A stretch of DNA of 64,000 nucleotides from Alphaproteobacteria bacterium (GTDB lineage Bacteria > Pseudomonadota > Alphaproteobacteria > Thalassobaculales > Thalassobaculaceae). The position numbers and the translations under genes are program-made. The notes under the pieces were generated by a model that worked only from the letters and a program-made list of their open reading frames with translations, had not been told where the DNA came from and did not search any database. Position 1 is the stretch's first letter, and every line of letters starts with the position of its first letter. Location: assembly GCA_022822665.1 (NCBI GenBank), contig JAJEAR010000017.1:57443-121442 (forward strand), given 5' to 3'. This document shows positions 9,522-19,178 of this stretch, one piece after another.

Positions 9522-9963
9522 TGATCCACCGTCGCGACGTCGCATGGTGCTGGACATCACGCCCTGCGCGGGCATCATGATCCCGCCGTTGTCGCGGCCG
9601 AACAGGAGGATCGATGCGACCGTGGTCCGTGCATTCACGCTGTCCCGGTGCGGGCAGCCCAAACGCCCGCCTGCGCGGGGCACCGCCAGGCCGGTCGGTC
9701 GCTGCCGCCTGGTGCGCCCGGTTGCGAACCTCCGACCACCTCGCGGTCACCCGCGGCGGGAAGCGCGGCGCGACACTGATCCGGCGGCGCGGGTTCGGCA
9801 GGGGATGCATCGGTGCGAATCTTGCCGGTTTCACCGCGGCGACCCGGAGCCGGCCGCGCCTCGAACGGGACCATCGTTCGGCCTGGCTGCGGGAGTGCGC
9901 ATCGGATGATCGGCCCGGCCCGCGAGCGCTGCGGGACCCGTCCATGTCGCGGGTGACGGCGGG
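9522..9963. other. Intergenic stretch without a recognisable gene
   Basis: About 440 bp before the UbiH-type gene. Frames on both strands give low-complexity Arg/Pro-rich translations that match nothing I recognise. No gene, RNA or clear promoter was seen. Confidence 0.45.
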
Positions 9964-11163
9964 TTGACCGGCGACGGCATCCTCGTTGTCGGCGCCGGCC
10001 TTGCCGGACTGACCACCGCGCTGGCGCTGGCGCGATGCGGGCACCGGGTGCACCTGGTGGAACGCCGGCCCCTTGATGCGGCCGTGGCGGATGGAAGGAC
10101 CACGGCAATCGGCGCCGCGGGCCAGGCGCTCTATGCCGCGATCGGTGCCTGGGAATTCCTCGCACCGCACGCCGAGCCGATCCTTGACATCCGGGTGCGC
10201 GACGGTGCGTCGCGGCGCTATCTCGCCTACGATCATCGTTCCGCCGGCGACAGCCCGATGGGCTACATCGTCGAGAATCACCTGCTGCACCGCACCCTGC
10301 TGGCGCAGGTGCTCGCCCAGCCGCTCGTCACCCAGCATCGGGGCGCCGGGGTGGTGCGGCTCGATGGGCAGGGCGCGGTGGTTGCGGTCGGGCTGGATGA
10401 CGGCACAACCCTGCGGGCCCGTCTGCTCGTTGGCGCCGACGGGCGCGACAGCGCGGTCCGCCGCTGCGCCGGGATCGCCGCGACGCGCTGGGACTACAAC
10501 CAGACGGCGATGGTCTGCACTCTTGCCCATGCCCGCCCGCACGACAACGTCGCCTACGAGTGGTTCTGGCCCGGTGGTCCGCTGGCGGTCCTGCCGATGA
10601 CACGGCGACGCTCCTCGGTGGTCTGGACCGAGCAGCGACCGACCGCGCAGGCCCTGGCCGGACTGGACGACCGGGAATTCGCCGATGCGCTCGATACCCG
10701 GTTCGAGGGCATGCTGGGAGAACTCGAGATCACGGGCCGGCGCTGGGTATTTCCGCTCTCGCTGGTGCAGGCCCGTCGCCGGCGTTCGGCACGGCTGGTG
10801 CTCGTGGGCGATGCCGCCCAGGCGCTGCACCCGATCGCCGGACAGGGTTTCAACCTGGCGCTGAGGGACGTCGCGGAACTGGCGGAGCAGCTGGCGCGCG
10901 CCAGGCGGCTCGGCCTCGACCCCGGTGATCCGGAACTCCTGCGTCGCTACGATGCGGCCCGCAGCGTCGACGCCACTGCCCTTACCGTGGCAACCCACGG
11001 GCTGAACCGCCTGTTCTCGAACGCGGCGGTCCCGGTGCGTGCCGCCCGGCAGACCGGTCTCGCGATCGTCCAGAGGAGCCCGGGGCTCAAGCGCATGTTC
11101 ATGCGCCGCGGCATGGGTGTCGGCGGCAACCTGCCGGCGCTGCTCGCCGGGCGCCTGCCCTGA
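9964..11163 (+). CDS. UbiH/UbiF/COQ6-family FAD-dependent hydroxylase
   Basis: Flavoprotein aromatic hydroxylase of 399 residues of the UbiH/UbiF/VisC/COQ6 group, which adds ring hydroxyls during ubiquinone synthesis. The N-terminal Rossmann motif VVGAGLAGLTTALAL binds the ADP part of FAD, LLVGADGRDSAVRR is the DG motif, and GDAAQALHPIAGQGFNLALRD near residue 281 is the second FAD motif. No in-frame ATG or GTG fits; the likely start is TTG 9964, with a GC-rich, weak ribosome-binding site. Which ring position it hydroxylates (UbiH, UbiF or UbiL/M-type) cannot be decided from sequence. Confidence 0.88.
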   Translation: MTGDGILVVGAGLAGLTTALALARCGHRVHLVERRPLDAAVADGRTTAIGAAGQALYAAIGAWEFLAPHAEPILDIRVRDGASRRYLAYDHRSAGDSPMGYIVENHLLHRTLLAQVLAQPLVTQHRGAGVVRLDGQGAVVAVGLDDGTTLRARLLVGADGRDSAVRRCAGIAATRWDYNQTAMVCTLAHARPHDNVAYEWFWPGGPLAVLPMTRRRSSVVWTEQRPTAQALAGLDDREFADALDTRFEGMLGELEITGRRWVFPLSLVQARRRRSARLVLVGDAAQALHPIAGQGFNLALRDVAELAEQLARARRLGLDPGDPELLRRYDAARSVDATALTVATHGLNRLFSNAAVPVRAARQTGLAIVQRSPGLKRMFMRRGMGVGGNLPALLAGRLP

Positions 11164-11164
11164 C

Positions 11165-11539
11165 CTACGGCTCCCGGCTCAGTCCTTCGCTTTCCAGCCG
11201 TTCCAGGTAGCGCTTCCATATCGTCTCCCGGTGCGTCCCGAGCTCGTGGAGATAGCGCCAGGTGAAAATGCCGGTGTCGTGCCCGTCATCGAACCTGATC
11301 CGCACCGCGTAGTTGCCCACCTGTTCCACTGCCGCGATTCCGACCAGGCGCTTGCCGGCGACGGTGATCCGCTGGCCCTGCCCGTGTCCGCGAACCTCGG
11401 CCGACGGGCTTTCGACACGCAGCAGTTCCGCGGGCAGCGAGAACCGTTCCCCGTTGTCGAAAACGACGTCGAGCACCCTGTCCCTGGAGTTCGCCCGGAT
11501 CTCCACCGGCCAATACCGGGTGGCGTCATCGGGGCTCAC
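11165..11539 (-). CDS. DUF971 protein (gamma-butyrobetaine hydroxylase N-terminal-like domain)
   Basis: A 124-residue single-domain protein of the DUF971 family, the small domain also found at the N-terminus of gamma-butyrobetaine hydroxylases. Family marks are [19 protein letters not shown] at the start, [19 protein letters not shown] and the C-terminal WRYLHELG. Its molecular role is unknown; stand-alone copies often sit near iron-sulfur or redox genes. The GTG start at 11539 overlaps the stop of the upstream Trm112-like gene (GTGA), so they are co-translated. Confidence 0.88.
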   Translation of the reverse strand: MSPDDATRYWPVEIRANSRDRVLDVVFDNGERFSLPAELLRVESPSAEVRGHGQGQRITVAGKRLVGIAAVEQVGNYAVRIRFDDGHDTGIFTWRYLHELGTHRETIWKRYLERLESEGLSREP

Positions 11540-11781
11540 CCGACCGGGTCCTCGAAGTGCCGCGCCGGATCATTCTCGTCGTCAAGCGGACGGGCCTCGT
11601 CAACCAGCATGATCGGGATGCCGTTGCGGATCGGAAAGGCGAGGCCAGCCTGCACGCTGACCAGTTCCTGCGCCTCGCGGTCATAGCGCAGCGGCGCCTT
11701 GGTGAGCGGACAGACCAGTATCTCGAGCAGTTTCGGGTCCGGTTCCCCCGGACGGGTGATGTCGGGATCAGTGCCTGACAT
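11536..11781 (-). CDS. Trm112-like / UPF0434 (YcaR) small protein
   Basis: Zinc-ribbon-like Trm112/UPF0434 family protein of 81 residues. The core [17 protein letters not shown] and [19 protein letters not shown] are the family signature. In this family a CPxxK motif often replaces the full set of zinc Cys residues, as here. Bacterial members are small and poorly characterised; eukaryotic Trm112 activates methyltransferases. A GAGGAAG ribosome-binding site precedes ATG 11781. Confidence 0.88.
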   Translation of the reverse strand: MSGTDPDITRPGEPDPKLLEILVCPLTKAPLRYDREAQELVSVQAGLAFPIRNGIPIMLVDEARPLDDENDPARHFEDPVG

Positions 11782-12436
11782 CGCTTCCTCCGGCATCGGA
11801 TTCGTGCTGCGCCATTTCCAGCAGGGCGACGGTGAGCCTGGCCCGCTCGCCCAGGGTGGGTGTCTCGAGCAGGGCCTGTTTCTCATGGGGTGCAAACGGG
11901 CAGCTCATTCCGATCGCGGCCAGCAGCCGCGAATCACCTGCCCGTTCCAGTGACTTCCAGTCGGGTTCGATACCACGGCGGACAAAGTAGCCGCGGACCG
12001 CGGACATCAGCCGCTCGCGGTCGACATCCTCGCCATCGTCCTCCCCGAGATCGGCCTGCCACCGGGTCCAGCGTGCGACGACGCGGCGATAGCCGCGACG
12101 GGTCTCGACCTCTTCCCCGACGTCAAACCGGATCAGCCCCGCAAGCGTGATCAGGTAGCGGCCGTCACCGGTCTCGGAGAACTGGACGATGCGTCCCGCG
12201 CATCCGGTCCGGCTGAGCTCCGGAACCGGTGCGGCCTCGTCACCGGAGGCGGGCTGAATCATGCCGATCAGACGGCCGGCGCCGAGAGCATCCTCGGTCA
12301 TTGCCAGGTAGCGCGGCTCGAAGATGTTGAGCGGCAGCACGCCGTCAGGCAGCAGAAGGACACCGGGCAGTGGAAACACGGGCAGGATCCTCGGCAGGTC
12401 GCCGGTCCCCGCGTCCGCGCTGCTGTCACCGTCCAT
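11768..12436 (-). CDS. LON substrate-binding (N-terminal) domain protein
   Basis: A 222-residue protein made of the LON N-terminal substrate-binding domain alone, without the ATPase and protease parts of Lon. Typical segments are [29 protein letters not shown] and [19 protein letters not shown]. Such stand-alone proteins are widespread in alphaproteobacteria and their function is unknown. It starts 18 bp after the cnoX stop and overlaps the Trm112-like gene by 14 bp. Confidence 0.9.
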   Translation of the reverse strand: MDGDSSADAGTGDLPRILPVFPLPGVLLLPDGVLPLNIFEPRYLAMTEDALGAGRLIGMIQPASGDEAAPVPELSRTGCAGRIVQFSETGDGRYLITLAGLIRFDVGEEVETRRGYRRVVARWTRWQADLGEDDGEDVDRERLMSAVRGYFVRRGIEPDWKSLERAGDSRLLAAIGMSCPFAPHEKQALLETPTLGERARLTVALLEMAQHESDAGGSDVRH

Positions 12437-12454
12437 CGCAGCCTCGCGCCGGTC

Positions 12455-13360
12455 TCAGGAAAACAGGATCGAGGACAGTCGCTTGCGGGCCGATACGGTC
12501 AGCGGGTCGGAGTGGCCGAAGACACCGAACAGCTTGATCAGCTGCTTGCGGGCTGCCTCGTCGTTGTGGTTGCGGTCGATCCGTATGCTCTCGAGCAGCT
12601 GGTCCACCGCACCTTCGCGATCATGGGCACCGTACAGCGCCATGGCAAGGTCGTAGCGTGCATCCAGATCGTCCGGGCTGTCCTGGACACGGCGGCGCAG
12701 AGCAGCCGCGTCGCCGGCCTCCGCACCCGCGTCCGCAAGGTCGATGCGTGCGAGCACCCGGACGATTTCCGCGTCGCGCTGCTGCTCGTCGTCAAGGCCC
12801 GCAATCATCTCGCGGGCCCGTTCGGTGTCACCTGTCTCCACCAGGCAGGTCGCCAGCCCGGCCAGGGCGCGGGTCTCGCCGGGCGCGTGGGCGAGGATCT
12901 GGTTGTACAGGCCGGCGGCACCGCGATGGTTTCCGCCAGCCGCCATCTCACCGGCCTGTTCAAGCAGGTCGTCGATCGGTGATGCGGCGCCCGCACCTCC
13001 GGTGAGCCGGGCGACGAACTCGCGCACCTGGCTTTCAGGCACCGCGCCTGCGAAACCGTCCACGGGTTGTCCGTCCCTGAACGCGAAGACCGCGGGTATC
13101 GACTGCACCCGTAACGACTGGGCGATCTCCGGGTTCTGGTCGATATCGACCTTCACCAGCCTGACAGCGCCCCCGGCCTCGCGGGTGACCTTCTCGAGTA
13201 CCGGACCGAGCTGCCGGCAGGGACCGCACCACGGTGCCCAGAGATCGACGATGACCGGTGTGGTTTTGGAGGCTTCGACGACATCGCTCATGAAGCTTGC
13301 CGTGGTGGTGTCGGACACCACGTCCGGTGTCCCGGCAGGCGCGTTGATCAGTGTCTCCAT
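12455..13360 (-). CDS. cnoX: Thioredoxin-fold chaperedoxin CnoX (YbbN)
   Basis: Chaperedoxin of 301 residues: a thioredoxin domain (residues about 20-130) with active site WAPWCGPCRQL, followed by tetratricopeptide-like helices to the C-terminus. CnoX/YbbN holds unfolding proteins under oxidative stress and passes them to GroEL. Enteric YbbN has lost the CxxC pair, whereas this one keeps it, as alphaproteobacterial homologues do. ATG 13360 (METLINAPAG) is the natural start. Confidence 0.92.
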   Translation of the reverse strand: METLINAPAGTPDVVSDTTTASFMSDVVEASKTTPVIVDLWAPWCGPCRQLGPVLEKVTREAGGAVRLVKVDIDQNPEIAQSLRVQSIPAVFAFRDGQPVDGFAGAVPESQVREFVARLTGGAGAASPIDDLLEQAGEMAAGGNHRGAAGLYNQILAHAPGETRALAGLATCLVETGDTERAREMIAGLDDEQQRDAEIVRVLARIDLADAGAEAGDAAALRRRVQDSPDDLDARYDLAMALYGAHDREGAVDQLLESIRIDRNHNDEAARKQLIKLFGVFGHSDPLTVSARKRLSSILFS

Positions 13361-13382
13361 GTGAACTCGGCCCTTCCTGGCG

Positions 13383-13916
13383 TCAGTGGCTGGCCGCCGG
13401 CGCGGGATCGCCGCACGGTTCGAGGTCGAGGATCCGCGGTTCATGCCCGCATGACCTGATATAGGTGATGAGATCGTCCGGCTCGATGGCCGTGGTCATG
13501 TCATTCGAGAGAGGATGGTAGTTAAGCGGCGAGAGCGCCAGCATCCGCCTGTCCAGAATCACCTGGACCCGGCAGTCGGCGTCATTGATCAGAGCGAACG
13601 GGGAGACGGCCCCCGGTACGACACCCAGCACCCGCATCAGGCGGTCGGGCGAGCCGAACGACAACCTGTCAGCACCAAGCGGCCGGCGCAGCCAGCCGAG
13701 GTCGAGCCGGAGATCCTCGCGGCAGACGACCAGCCACATTCGCTTTCGCCGGTCGCGCAGGAACAGGTTCTTGCAATGGCCGCCGGGCATGTCGCCGCGC
13801 GTCGCCTTTGACTGCTCAACGGTGAACAGCGGCGGATGCGTGTGGGTGACCGTGTCAATTCCCAGGCTGTCAAGCCGGTCGAACACGTGCCGGGGTGTCG
13901 CGGTAACTGCTTGCAT
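13383..13916 (-). CDS. YbaK/ProX-type aminoacyl-tRNA deacylase
   Basis: Trans-editing domain protein of 177 residues of the YbaK/ProRS-INS family, close to ProXp-ala, which removes Ala from mischarged tRNA-Pro. The segment THTHPPLFTVEQSKATRGDMP, KNLFLRDRRKRMWLVV with its conserved Lys, and GVVPGAVSPFALIND are diagnostic. ATG 13916 gives the usual length. It starts 49 bp after the end of the TPR gene, read in the same direction. Confidence 0.9.
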   Translation of the reverse strand: MQAVTATPRHVFDRLDSLGIDTVTHTHPPLFTVEQSKATRGDMPGGHCKNLFLRDRRKRMWLVVCREDLRLDLGWLRRPLGADRLSFGSPDRLMRVLGVVPGAVSPFALINDADCRVQVILDRRMLALSPLNYHPLSNDMTTAIEPDDLITYIRSCGHEPRILDLEPCGDPAPAASH

Positions 13917-13965
13917 GTCATCAGGGAACAGGTCGGGCGCGGGGAGCGGGTTCGGTTGGACCGTA

Positions 13966-15837
13966 TCAGGCACCTGGTGCCGGCTGGACAATAGCGCCCG
14001 AAGCCGGCGCGGAAAAGACCTCGTCACCTGCGGAACGCCCGGACTTCCCGAGTGCCGCGCCGACCGCCTCGATGACGCCGGCCCAGTCGCCCGGTCGCGC
14101 CTGGCGAAACACGCGTGCGGTCGGGTACCAGGGGTTGTGCGGGCGTTCTTTCATCCATGGCCAGTCGCAGGCCTGGCCGAGCAGGACCCAGAACGGCACA
14201 CCGAGCGCTCCGGCGAGTCGCGCGATGGTCGAGTCGACGGTGATGACCAGGTCGAGCTGGCGCAACACGGAGCCGACATCGCACAGGTCGGCGAACCGCT
14301 CGCCCAGTCCCGTGATCCCGTCCGGCGCCTCGCCCGGCTGCAGGGCGAACAGCCGGATGTCGGTGCGCGCGGCGATCGGGCGGGTGGCCTCGACGGGCAT
14401 GGAGAATCGCCGGTCACCGTCGGGATTCCAGGTATCGGCCCACACCAGACCGATCCGGCGCCGGCCGTCGGCCTGCCCGAGTTCGGGCACCTCGAAATGC
14501 CAGTCTCCAGGCAGGTCGAGCCACGGGCCGCCCGGAATGTCATCTTCAGTCGTCACGCCCAGGGCGTGGGCGGCGCTCGGCAGCGGCAGCTGCACACCGA
14601 CATCACGCTGTACCGATCCGGGTTCGACCACCTGCACCCCGTCCGGCACGTGCCCGAACAGACGCCGGAGAGGGGGATGGCACTCGAGAATGATGTGACC
14701 GCCCGCGGCGGCGACCGCAGGCAGGAACCGGGCAAAATGGATGTGGTCGGCCAGGGACTGTTCGGCCCGCAGCAGCAGGGTCTTGCCGGCGAGAGCGCTG
14801 CCGTCCCAGGCCGGCCGGCGGAACTCGGGGTGCCTGGAACCGGACCGCGGGTCGCGCCAGCGCCACTCGTACCCCTCGAATCCCTCTGCCAGGCGCCCCT
14901 GCCCGAGCAGCACCTGCGACCGGTTCCAGTGAAATCCCGGCTGGTCCGGATCGATACGCAGGGCCTGGTCGTAACAGGCCATCGCGTCGGAAAGGCTGCC
15001 GGCATCTCGTTCGAGGTTGCCGAGGTTGTACCAGGCCGAGGCGCTCCCGGGGTCGCGGACCAGCGCATGCCGGAAAGCGGTGCGGGACTCGTCGAAGCGC
15101 TCGGTCTGCCTCAGGACCGAGCCGAGATTTGAATAGACCGAGGAGCGCTGCTCGGATCTCAACGCCGACCGATAGCTGGCCTCGGCGTCGGCGTAGCGCT
15201 GTTGCGACTGCTGCAGCACTCCCAGTTCGAGCAGGGTCCCGCAGCGCTGGGATCCACTGCAGCGCTCCGAGAGGTGACCGAGCACGCGCTCGGCCCGGTC
15301 GACATGGCCCAGCTTGCCGAGAGCGAGCGCGAGGGCGCGGCGCTTCGAAGGCCGGTGCGGATCAAGGTTGACCGCAACCTCGAGATGCGGCAGCGCCTTG
15401 CCGAACTCGTTCTGGCCGGCGTGTGCCTGTCCCAGCCGGAACCGCAGTTCCGGGAACAGCGGGAACCGCTTCAGTCCCTCGCGGATCATCGACATCTCGT
15501 AGGAACGGTCCCGGCTTTCCCTGCCCAGCATGGCCCCGACGACGAAGAACTGGGCATCAAACCCGGCGCGATTCGAGCGTACGACCCGGACCAGGCGTTT
15601 CTTTGCCGCCGCCGTGCGGCCCGCGCGGTTCGACAGCAGTGCGAGCCGCCATTCGAGCATCGGGTGTCCGGGATACTCCTTCAGGCCATTGCGGACCAGT
15701 TCCTCGGCCTTGCGGTACCGTTCCGCACGGTCGCGGTTGCGCGCCTCGATCAACTGGTCGAAATTCGAGGTGTAGAAGTTCAGCAACCGCTTCTTCGGCC
15801 TGGCGCCGGCCTCGCGTGGAGCTGTCTTCTGGTTCAT
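13966..15837 (-). CDS. TPR-repeat protein with C-terminal glycosyltransferase-like domain
   Basis: A 623-residue protein. Residues about 20-330 are tetratricopeptide helices, clearest in the repeats around AWYNLGNLERDAGSLSDAMACYDQALRIDP (split by eye into 34-residue units). Residues about 370-600 form a glycosyltransferase-like fold with RRRIGLVWAD and LDLVITVDSTIARLAGALG, as in the GT41/GT9-like proteins common in alphaproteobacteria. The target and sugar are unknown; these proteins often act in protein O-glycosylation or surface polysaccharide synthesis. ATG 15837 (MNQKTAPREAG) is chosen because an earlier start would overlap the divergent macrodomain gene. Confidence 0.82.
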   Translation of the reverse strand: MNQKTAPREAGARPKKRLLNFYTSNFDQLIEARNRDRAERYRKAEELVRNGLKEYPGHPMLEWRLALLSNRAGRTAAAKKRLVRVVRSNRAGFDAQFFVVGAMLGRESRDRSYEMSMIREGLKRFPLFPELRFRLGQAHAGQNEFGKALPHLEVAVNLDPHRPSKRRALALALGKLGHVDRAERVLGHLSERCSGSQRCGTLLELGVLQQSQQRYADAEASYRSALRSEQRSSVYSNLGSVLRQTERFDESRTAFRHALVRDPGSASAWYNLGNLERDAGSLSDAMACYDQALRIDPDQPGFHWNRSQVLLGQGRLAEGFEGYEWRWRDPRSGSRHPEFRRPAWDGSALAGKTLLLRAEQSLADHIHFARFLPAVAAAGGHIILECHPPLRRLFGHVPDGVQVVEPGSVQRDVGVQLPLPSAAHALGVTTEDDIPGGPWLDLPGDWHFEVPELGQADGRRRIGLVWADTWNPDGDRRFSMPVEATRPIAARTDIRLFALQPGEAPDGITGLGERFADLCDVGSVLRQLDLVITVDSTIARLAGALGVPFWVLLGQACDWPWMKERPHNPWYPTARVFRQARPGDWAGVIEAVGAALGKSGRSAGDEVFSAPASGAIVQPAPGA

Positions 15838-15964
15838 TTTGTCCTGCACCTGGCGCTGGTGTCCTTGGGAATGCGGACGCGGTGGCCCGGCCCCGTATGT
15901 GCCGGAAATCCGCTCGCGGAACAAGGGGCCGGCGGCGCCGGGAACAGGGGAGGGGAGGTGCGGC

Positions 15965-16504
15965 GTGACGGATCGGATCAGGATCGAGGTTGCGGACATC
16001 ACCCGGCTTGACGTGGATGCCGTTGTCAACGCGGCCAACGACAGTCTCGCTCCCGGCGGCGGTGTCGATGGCGCGATCCGTCGGGCTGCCGGTCCCGGGC
16101 TGACCGAGGCGACCGCAGCCCTCGGCGGCTGTCCCACCGGCGAGGCGGTGGTGACCGGCGGGTTCGGGCTGCCGGCGCGGTACGTGATCCACACGGCCGG
16201 GCCGGTCTGGGCCGAGGGGGAACGGGACGAAAGCGAACTGCTGGCCCGTTGCTACCGCGCCGCGCTTGCGCGCGCTGTCGAGGTCGGCGCCCGCACCGTT
16301 GCCTTCCCGGCAATCTCGACAGGCATCTACGGGTTTCCCGCGGAGCTGGCCGCTGAGATCGCGACCCGGGAGACCGCGGCGTTTCTCGACGGTTGCCAGG
16401 AAATCGAGAGCGTGGTGCTGGTCGCCTTCGATGACGCCGCGGCCGCCGTGCTCACGGCGGCCCTGCGCCGGACCGCGGTCAGATCATCGACAGGCCGCCG
16501 TTGA
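15965..16504 (+). CDS. Macrodomain protein (O-acetyl-ADP-ribose deacetylase type)
   Basis: Single macrodomain of 179 residues, of the MacroD/YmdB type that hydrolyses O-acetyl-ADP-ribose or removes ADP-ribose from proteins. Diagnostic segments are VDAVVNAANDSLAPGGGVDGAIRRAAG, GEAVVTGGFGLPARYVIHTAGPVW and AFPAISTGIYGFP, each a ligand loop of the fold. The start is GTG 15965, preceded by AGGGGAGGTG. It overlaps the end of convergent fabG by about 26 bp. Confidence 0.92.
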   Translation: MTDRIRIEVADITRLDVDAVVNAANDSLAPGGGVDGAIRRAAGPGLTEATAALGGCPTGEAVVTGGFGLPARYVIHTAGPVWAEGERDESELLARCYRAALARAVEVGARTVAFPAISTGIYGFPAELAAEIATRETAAFLDGCQEIESVVLVAFDDAAAAVLTAALRRTAVRSSTGRR

Positions 16505-17222
16505 CGTGCACGGTAGCACCGGTCACGAACCCGGCCTCGCGCGACGCGAGATAGGTCACGGCAGCGGCAACGTCGGACGGTTCGCCAAGCCGGCCTATCG
16601 GAGTGGCAGCCAGCAGCGGCGCACGCTGGGCCTCGGTGAGCACGTCGGTCATGGCGGTCCGCACGAAGCCCGGGGCCACCACGTTGACGGTGATGCCGCG
16701 CGAGGCCACCTCGGCGGCGAGCGCCTTGGAAAACCCGACCATCCCGGCCTTCGAGGCGGCGTAGTTGACCTGGCCGGGATTCCCGGTTGTACCGACCACC
16801 GACGAAATCCCGATGATCCTGCCCCAGCGCCGGCGGGTCATTCCCCGCAGCAGCGCCCGCGAGAGCCGGAAGGTGGAGCCGAGGTTGACGGTGAGGACCC
16901 GGTCCCAGTCGGCGTCCTTCATGCGCAACAGCAACCCGTCGCGGGTCACCCCGGCATTGTTGACCAGGATGTCGATCCCGCCGTCGGCCGCGGCCTCGGC
17001 CTGCCCGGCAAGCCCGTCGACGGACGCGGCATCGGCGAGGTCGGCAGTGATGACATGGACCCGGTCTCCCAGTTCCCCGGCAAGGTTCTCGAGTGCATCC
17101 CGCCGGGTACCGGAGATCACGACCTCCGCTCCGCGCTCGTGCAGGGCGCGCGCGATCGCACCGCCGATGCCGCCGCTTGCTCCGGTAACAAGGGCCGAGG
17201 TTCCGCTCAGGTCGAATATCAT
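16479..17222 (-). CDS. fabG: 3-oxoacyl-ACP reductase FabG
   Basis: NADPH-dependent SDR reductase of 247 residues for the first reduction of the fatty acid elongation cycle. The cofactor motif TGASGGIGGAIA is at the N-terminus, NNAG lies in ILVNNAGVTRDG, and the catalytic Ser-Tyr-Lys are in ISSVVGTTGNPGQVNYAASKAG. Its ATG overlaps the fabD stop (ATGA), so the two are coupled. The usual downstream acpP is not seen; the operon ends here against the macrodomain gene. Confidence 0.96.
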   Translation of the reverse strand: MIFDLSGTSALVTGASGGIGGAIARALHERGAEVVISGTRRDALENLAGELGDRVHVITADLADAASVDGLAGQAEAAADGGIDILVNNAGVTRDGLLLRMKDADWDRVLTVNLGSTFRLSRALLRGMTRRRWGRIIGISSVVGTTGNPGQVNYAASKAGMVGFSKALAAEVASRGITVNVVAPGFVRTAMTDVLTEAQRAPLLAATPIGRLGEPSDVAAAVTYLASREAGFVTGATVHVNGGLSMI

Positions 17223-18190
17223 GGATCTTCCCGTGTCATGATGTCGGCCGCCAGACCCTCGATCGCGTCCGGTGTGGCTGCACTGCTGGCCACGAGCGAC
17301 CGGTCGATGCGCCGGTGCAGTCCGGTCAGGACGTTGCCCGGTCCGAGTTCGATGATCCCGGTCACACCCCGGCCGGCCATCCAGAGCACCGACTCGCGCC
17401 AGCGCACCATCTGCGTGACCTGTTCGACCAGCCGGGCCCGGATTGCATCGGCATGCGGCTCGACCGGTGCGGCGAGCACGTTCGCGACCAGGGGCACGAC
17501 GGGCGGCCTGATGGTAACCCCGGACAGGGCCTCGGCCATGCGCTCGGCCGCCGGTTGCATCAGGCTGCAATGAAAGGGGGCGCTCACCGGCAGCATGATG
17601 GCGCGGCGGATGCCCTTGTCCCGGGCCAGGTCGAGTGCCAGTTCGATCGCCTCGCGCGCTCCGCTGATCACCACCTGCCCGGGCGCATTGTCATTGGCGA
17701 TGTCGCAAACCCCGCGCACGCTCGCCTGCCCGGCAATGTCGCGCGCGGTCTCGATCTCGGCGCCGAGCAGGGCTGCCATGGCACCCTCGCCGACCGGCAC
17801 CGCCTCCTGCATCGCTTCACCGCGCAGCCGCAGCAGGCGTGCCGTGTCCGCGATATCGATCGCACCGGCGGCGGCAAGGGCCGTGTACTCGCCGAGCGAG
17901 TGGCCCGCGACCACCCCTGCCAGTCCGCCAAGCGGTGTTCCGGTCCGGGACTCGAGCAGGCGCACGGCCGCGATGCCGACCGTCATCAGGGCGGGCTGGG
18001 CGTTGCGGGTGAGCACCAGTTCCTCGGCCGGTCCCTCGAACATGAGGCGCGACAGGTCCTCGCCGAGCGCGTCGTCGACCTCGCGAAAGACATCGCCGGC
18101 GCCGGCGTCGGCCAGCTCCCTGCCCATTCCGACCGCCTGCGATCCCTGCCCGGGAAAGACGATCGCCCGTTGATGCCTGTCCGTGTCCAT
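17219..18190 (-). CDS. fabD: Malonyl-CoA:ACP transacylase FabD
   Basis: Acyltransferase of 323 residues that loads malonyl groups onto ACP. The nucleophile Ser is in GHSLGEYTALAAAG, the oxyanion Gln in FPGQGSQAVGMG, and the catalytic His in VSAPFHCSLM. ATG 18190 (MDTDRHQRAIVF) fits the fold start; an earlier in-frame ATG at 18235 would add 15 residues without homology. It is divergent from the rpsF operon. Confidence 0.96.
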   Translation of the reverse strand: MDTDRHQRAIVFPGQGSQAVGMGRELADAGAGDVFREVDDALGEDLSRLMFEGPAEELVLTRNAQPALMTVGIAAVRLLESRTGTPLGGLAGVVAGHSLGEYTALAAAGAIDIADTARLLRLRGEAMQEAVPVGEGAMAALLGAEIETARDIAGQASVRGVCDIANDNAPGQVVISGAREAIELALDLARDKGIRRAIMLPVSAPFHCSLMQPAAERMAEALSGVTIRPPVVPLVANVLAAPVEPHADAIRARLVEQVTQMVRWRESVLWMAGRGVTGIIELGPGNVLTGLHRRIDRSLVASSAATPDAIEGLAADIMTREDP

Positions 18191-18289
18191 GTCCGCCGCA
18201 ACCCGCGCCGCGTGATCGTCGTGGCCACGTTTCACACCGGGCCTGTCAAGTCAACAGCCGTGGCGCCCCGGTCGTGGTGCAGGTGCGGC

Positions 18290-18317
18290 TTGAACCCGCG
18301 CCCGCTCGCTGTATAGT
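18290..18317 (+). promoter_or_regulatory. Sigma-70 promoter of the rpsF-rpsR operon
   Basis: TTGAAC at 18290-18295 and TATAGT at 18312-18317 are separated by 16 bp. The boxes match consensus at 4 and 5 of 6 positions. The start of transcription would be about 95 nt before rpsF, leaving a 5' leader with room for S6/S18 feedback control, which is inference. Confidence 0.6.
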
Positions 18318-18419
18318 GCCGGCCTTCCGGCCTGCATACCGGATGATGCCATACCTCCTTGCCGGTTCTTGCCGGCTTGGGGCCCCGAACCGGGTCCCGA
18401 TCAGCCACAAGGAGCAGGA

Positions 18420-18896
18420 ATGTCCTACTACGAGTGCGTCTTCATCGCCCGCCAGGAGCTTTCCGCCTCCCAGGCCGAGCAACTGGCCGACCAGATGGCG
18501 GAAATCGTCACGGCCAGCGGCGGCACCGTCAAGACCCGCGAATACTGGGGCCTCAAGAACCTGGCCTACCGGATCAAGCGGAACCGCAAGGGTCACTACA
18601 CGCTGTTCTATCTCGATGCGCCTTCCGATGCGGTCGCGGAGCTCGAACGCAACATGCGCATCAGCGATGACGTGCTGCGCTACCTGACGCTCAGGCTCGA
18701 CGAGCTGCCCGAAGGGCCGTCGATCATGATGCAGATCCGTTCGGAACGCGGCGGGCGCCGTGGCGACCGGGGCCCGAGGGAGGGGCGCCGGTTTGACCGG
18801 GGCCCCCGGCCCCCGCGAGAGCGGCAGGGTGATGACGGCAGGGCGCGTCCCGCGGCAACCCAGTCTGCGCCCGCCGAGCACGACGGGAGAACATGA
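18420..18896 (+). CDS. rpsF: 30S ribosomal protein S6
   Basis: Ribosomal protein S6 of 158 residues. The N-terminal 100 residues are the ferredoxin-like S6 core ([56 protein letters not shown]). The remaining tail is Arg/Gly/Pro-rich and longer than in E. coli, as often in alphaproteobacteria. A ribosome-binding site (AAGGAG) precedes ATG 18420. It overlaps rpsR by 4 bp. Confidence 0.97.
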   Translation: MSYYECVFIARQELSASQAEQLADQMAEIVTASGGTVKTREYWGLKNLAYRIKRNRKGHYTLFYLDAPSDAVAELERNMRISDDVLRYLTLRLDELPEGPSIMMQIRSERGGRRGDRGPREGRRFDRGPRPPRERQGDDGRARPAATQSAPAEHDGRT

Positions 18897-19153
18897 CCAT
18901 GAGCACACTGTCCATTTCACGTCCGGCGGTACGCCGGCCCTTCATGCGCCGGCGCAAGTCGTGCCCGTTTTCGGGAAAGAACGCGCCGACGATCGATTAC
19001 AAGGACACCAAGCTGCTGCAGCGGTTCATCTCGGAGCGCGGCAAGATCGTGCCGTCGCGGATCACTGCGGTCTCGGCGAAGAAGCAGCGCGAGCTGGCCA
19101 AGGCGATCAAGCGCGCACGGTTCCTGGGGCTGCTTCCCTACGTGGTGAGCTGA
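18893..19153 (+). CDS. rpsR: 30S ribosomal protein S18
   Basis: Ribosomal protein S18 of 86 residues, the S6 partner on the 30S platform. The core [22 protein letters not shown] and the [20 protein letters not shown] segment are typical. The start overlaps the rpsF stop (ATGA); an internal ATG at 18899 is an alternative. Confidence 0.97.
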   Translation: MTMSTLSISRPAVRRPFMRRRKSCPFSGKNAPTIDYKDTKLLQRFISERGKIVPSRITAVSAKKQRELAKAIKRARFLGLLPYVVS

Positions 19154-19178
19154 CGCAGACCCTGCGTGGCGATGTCGG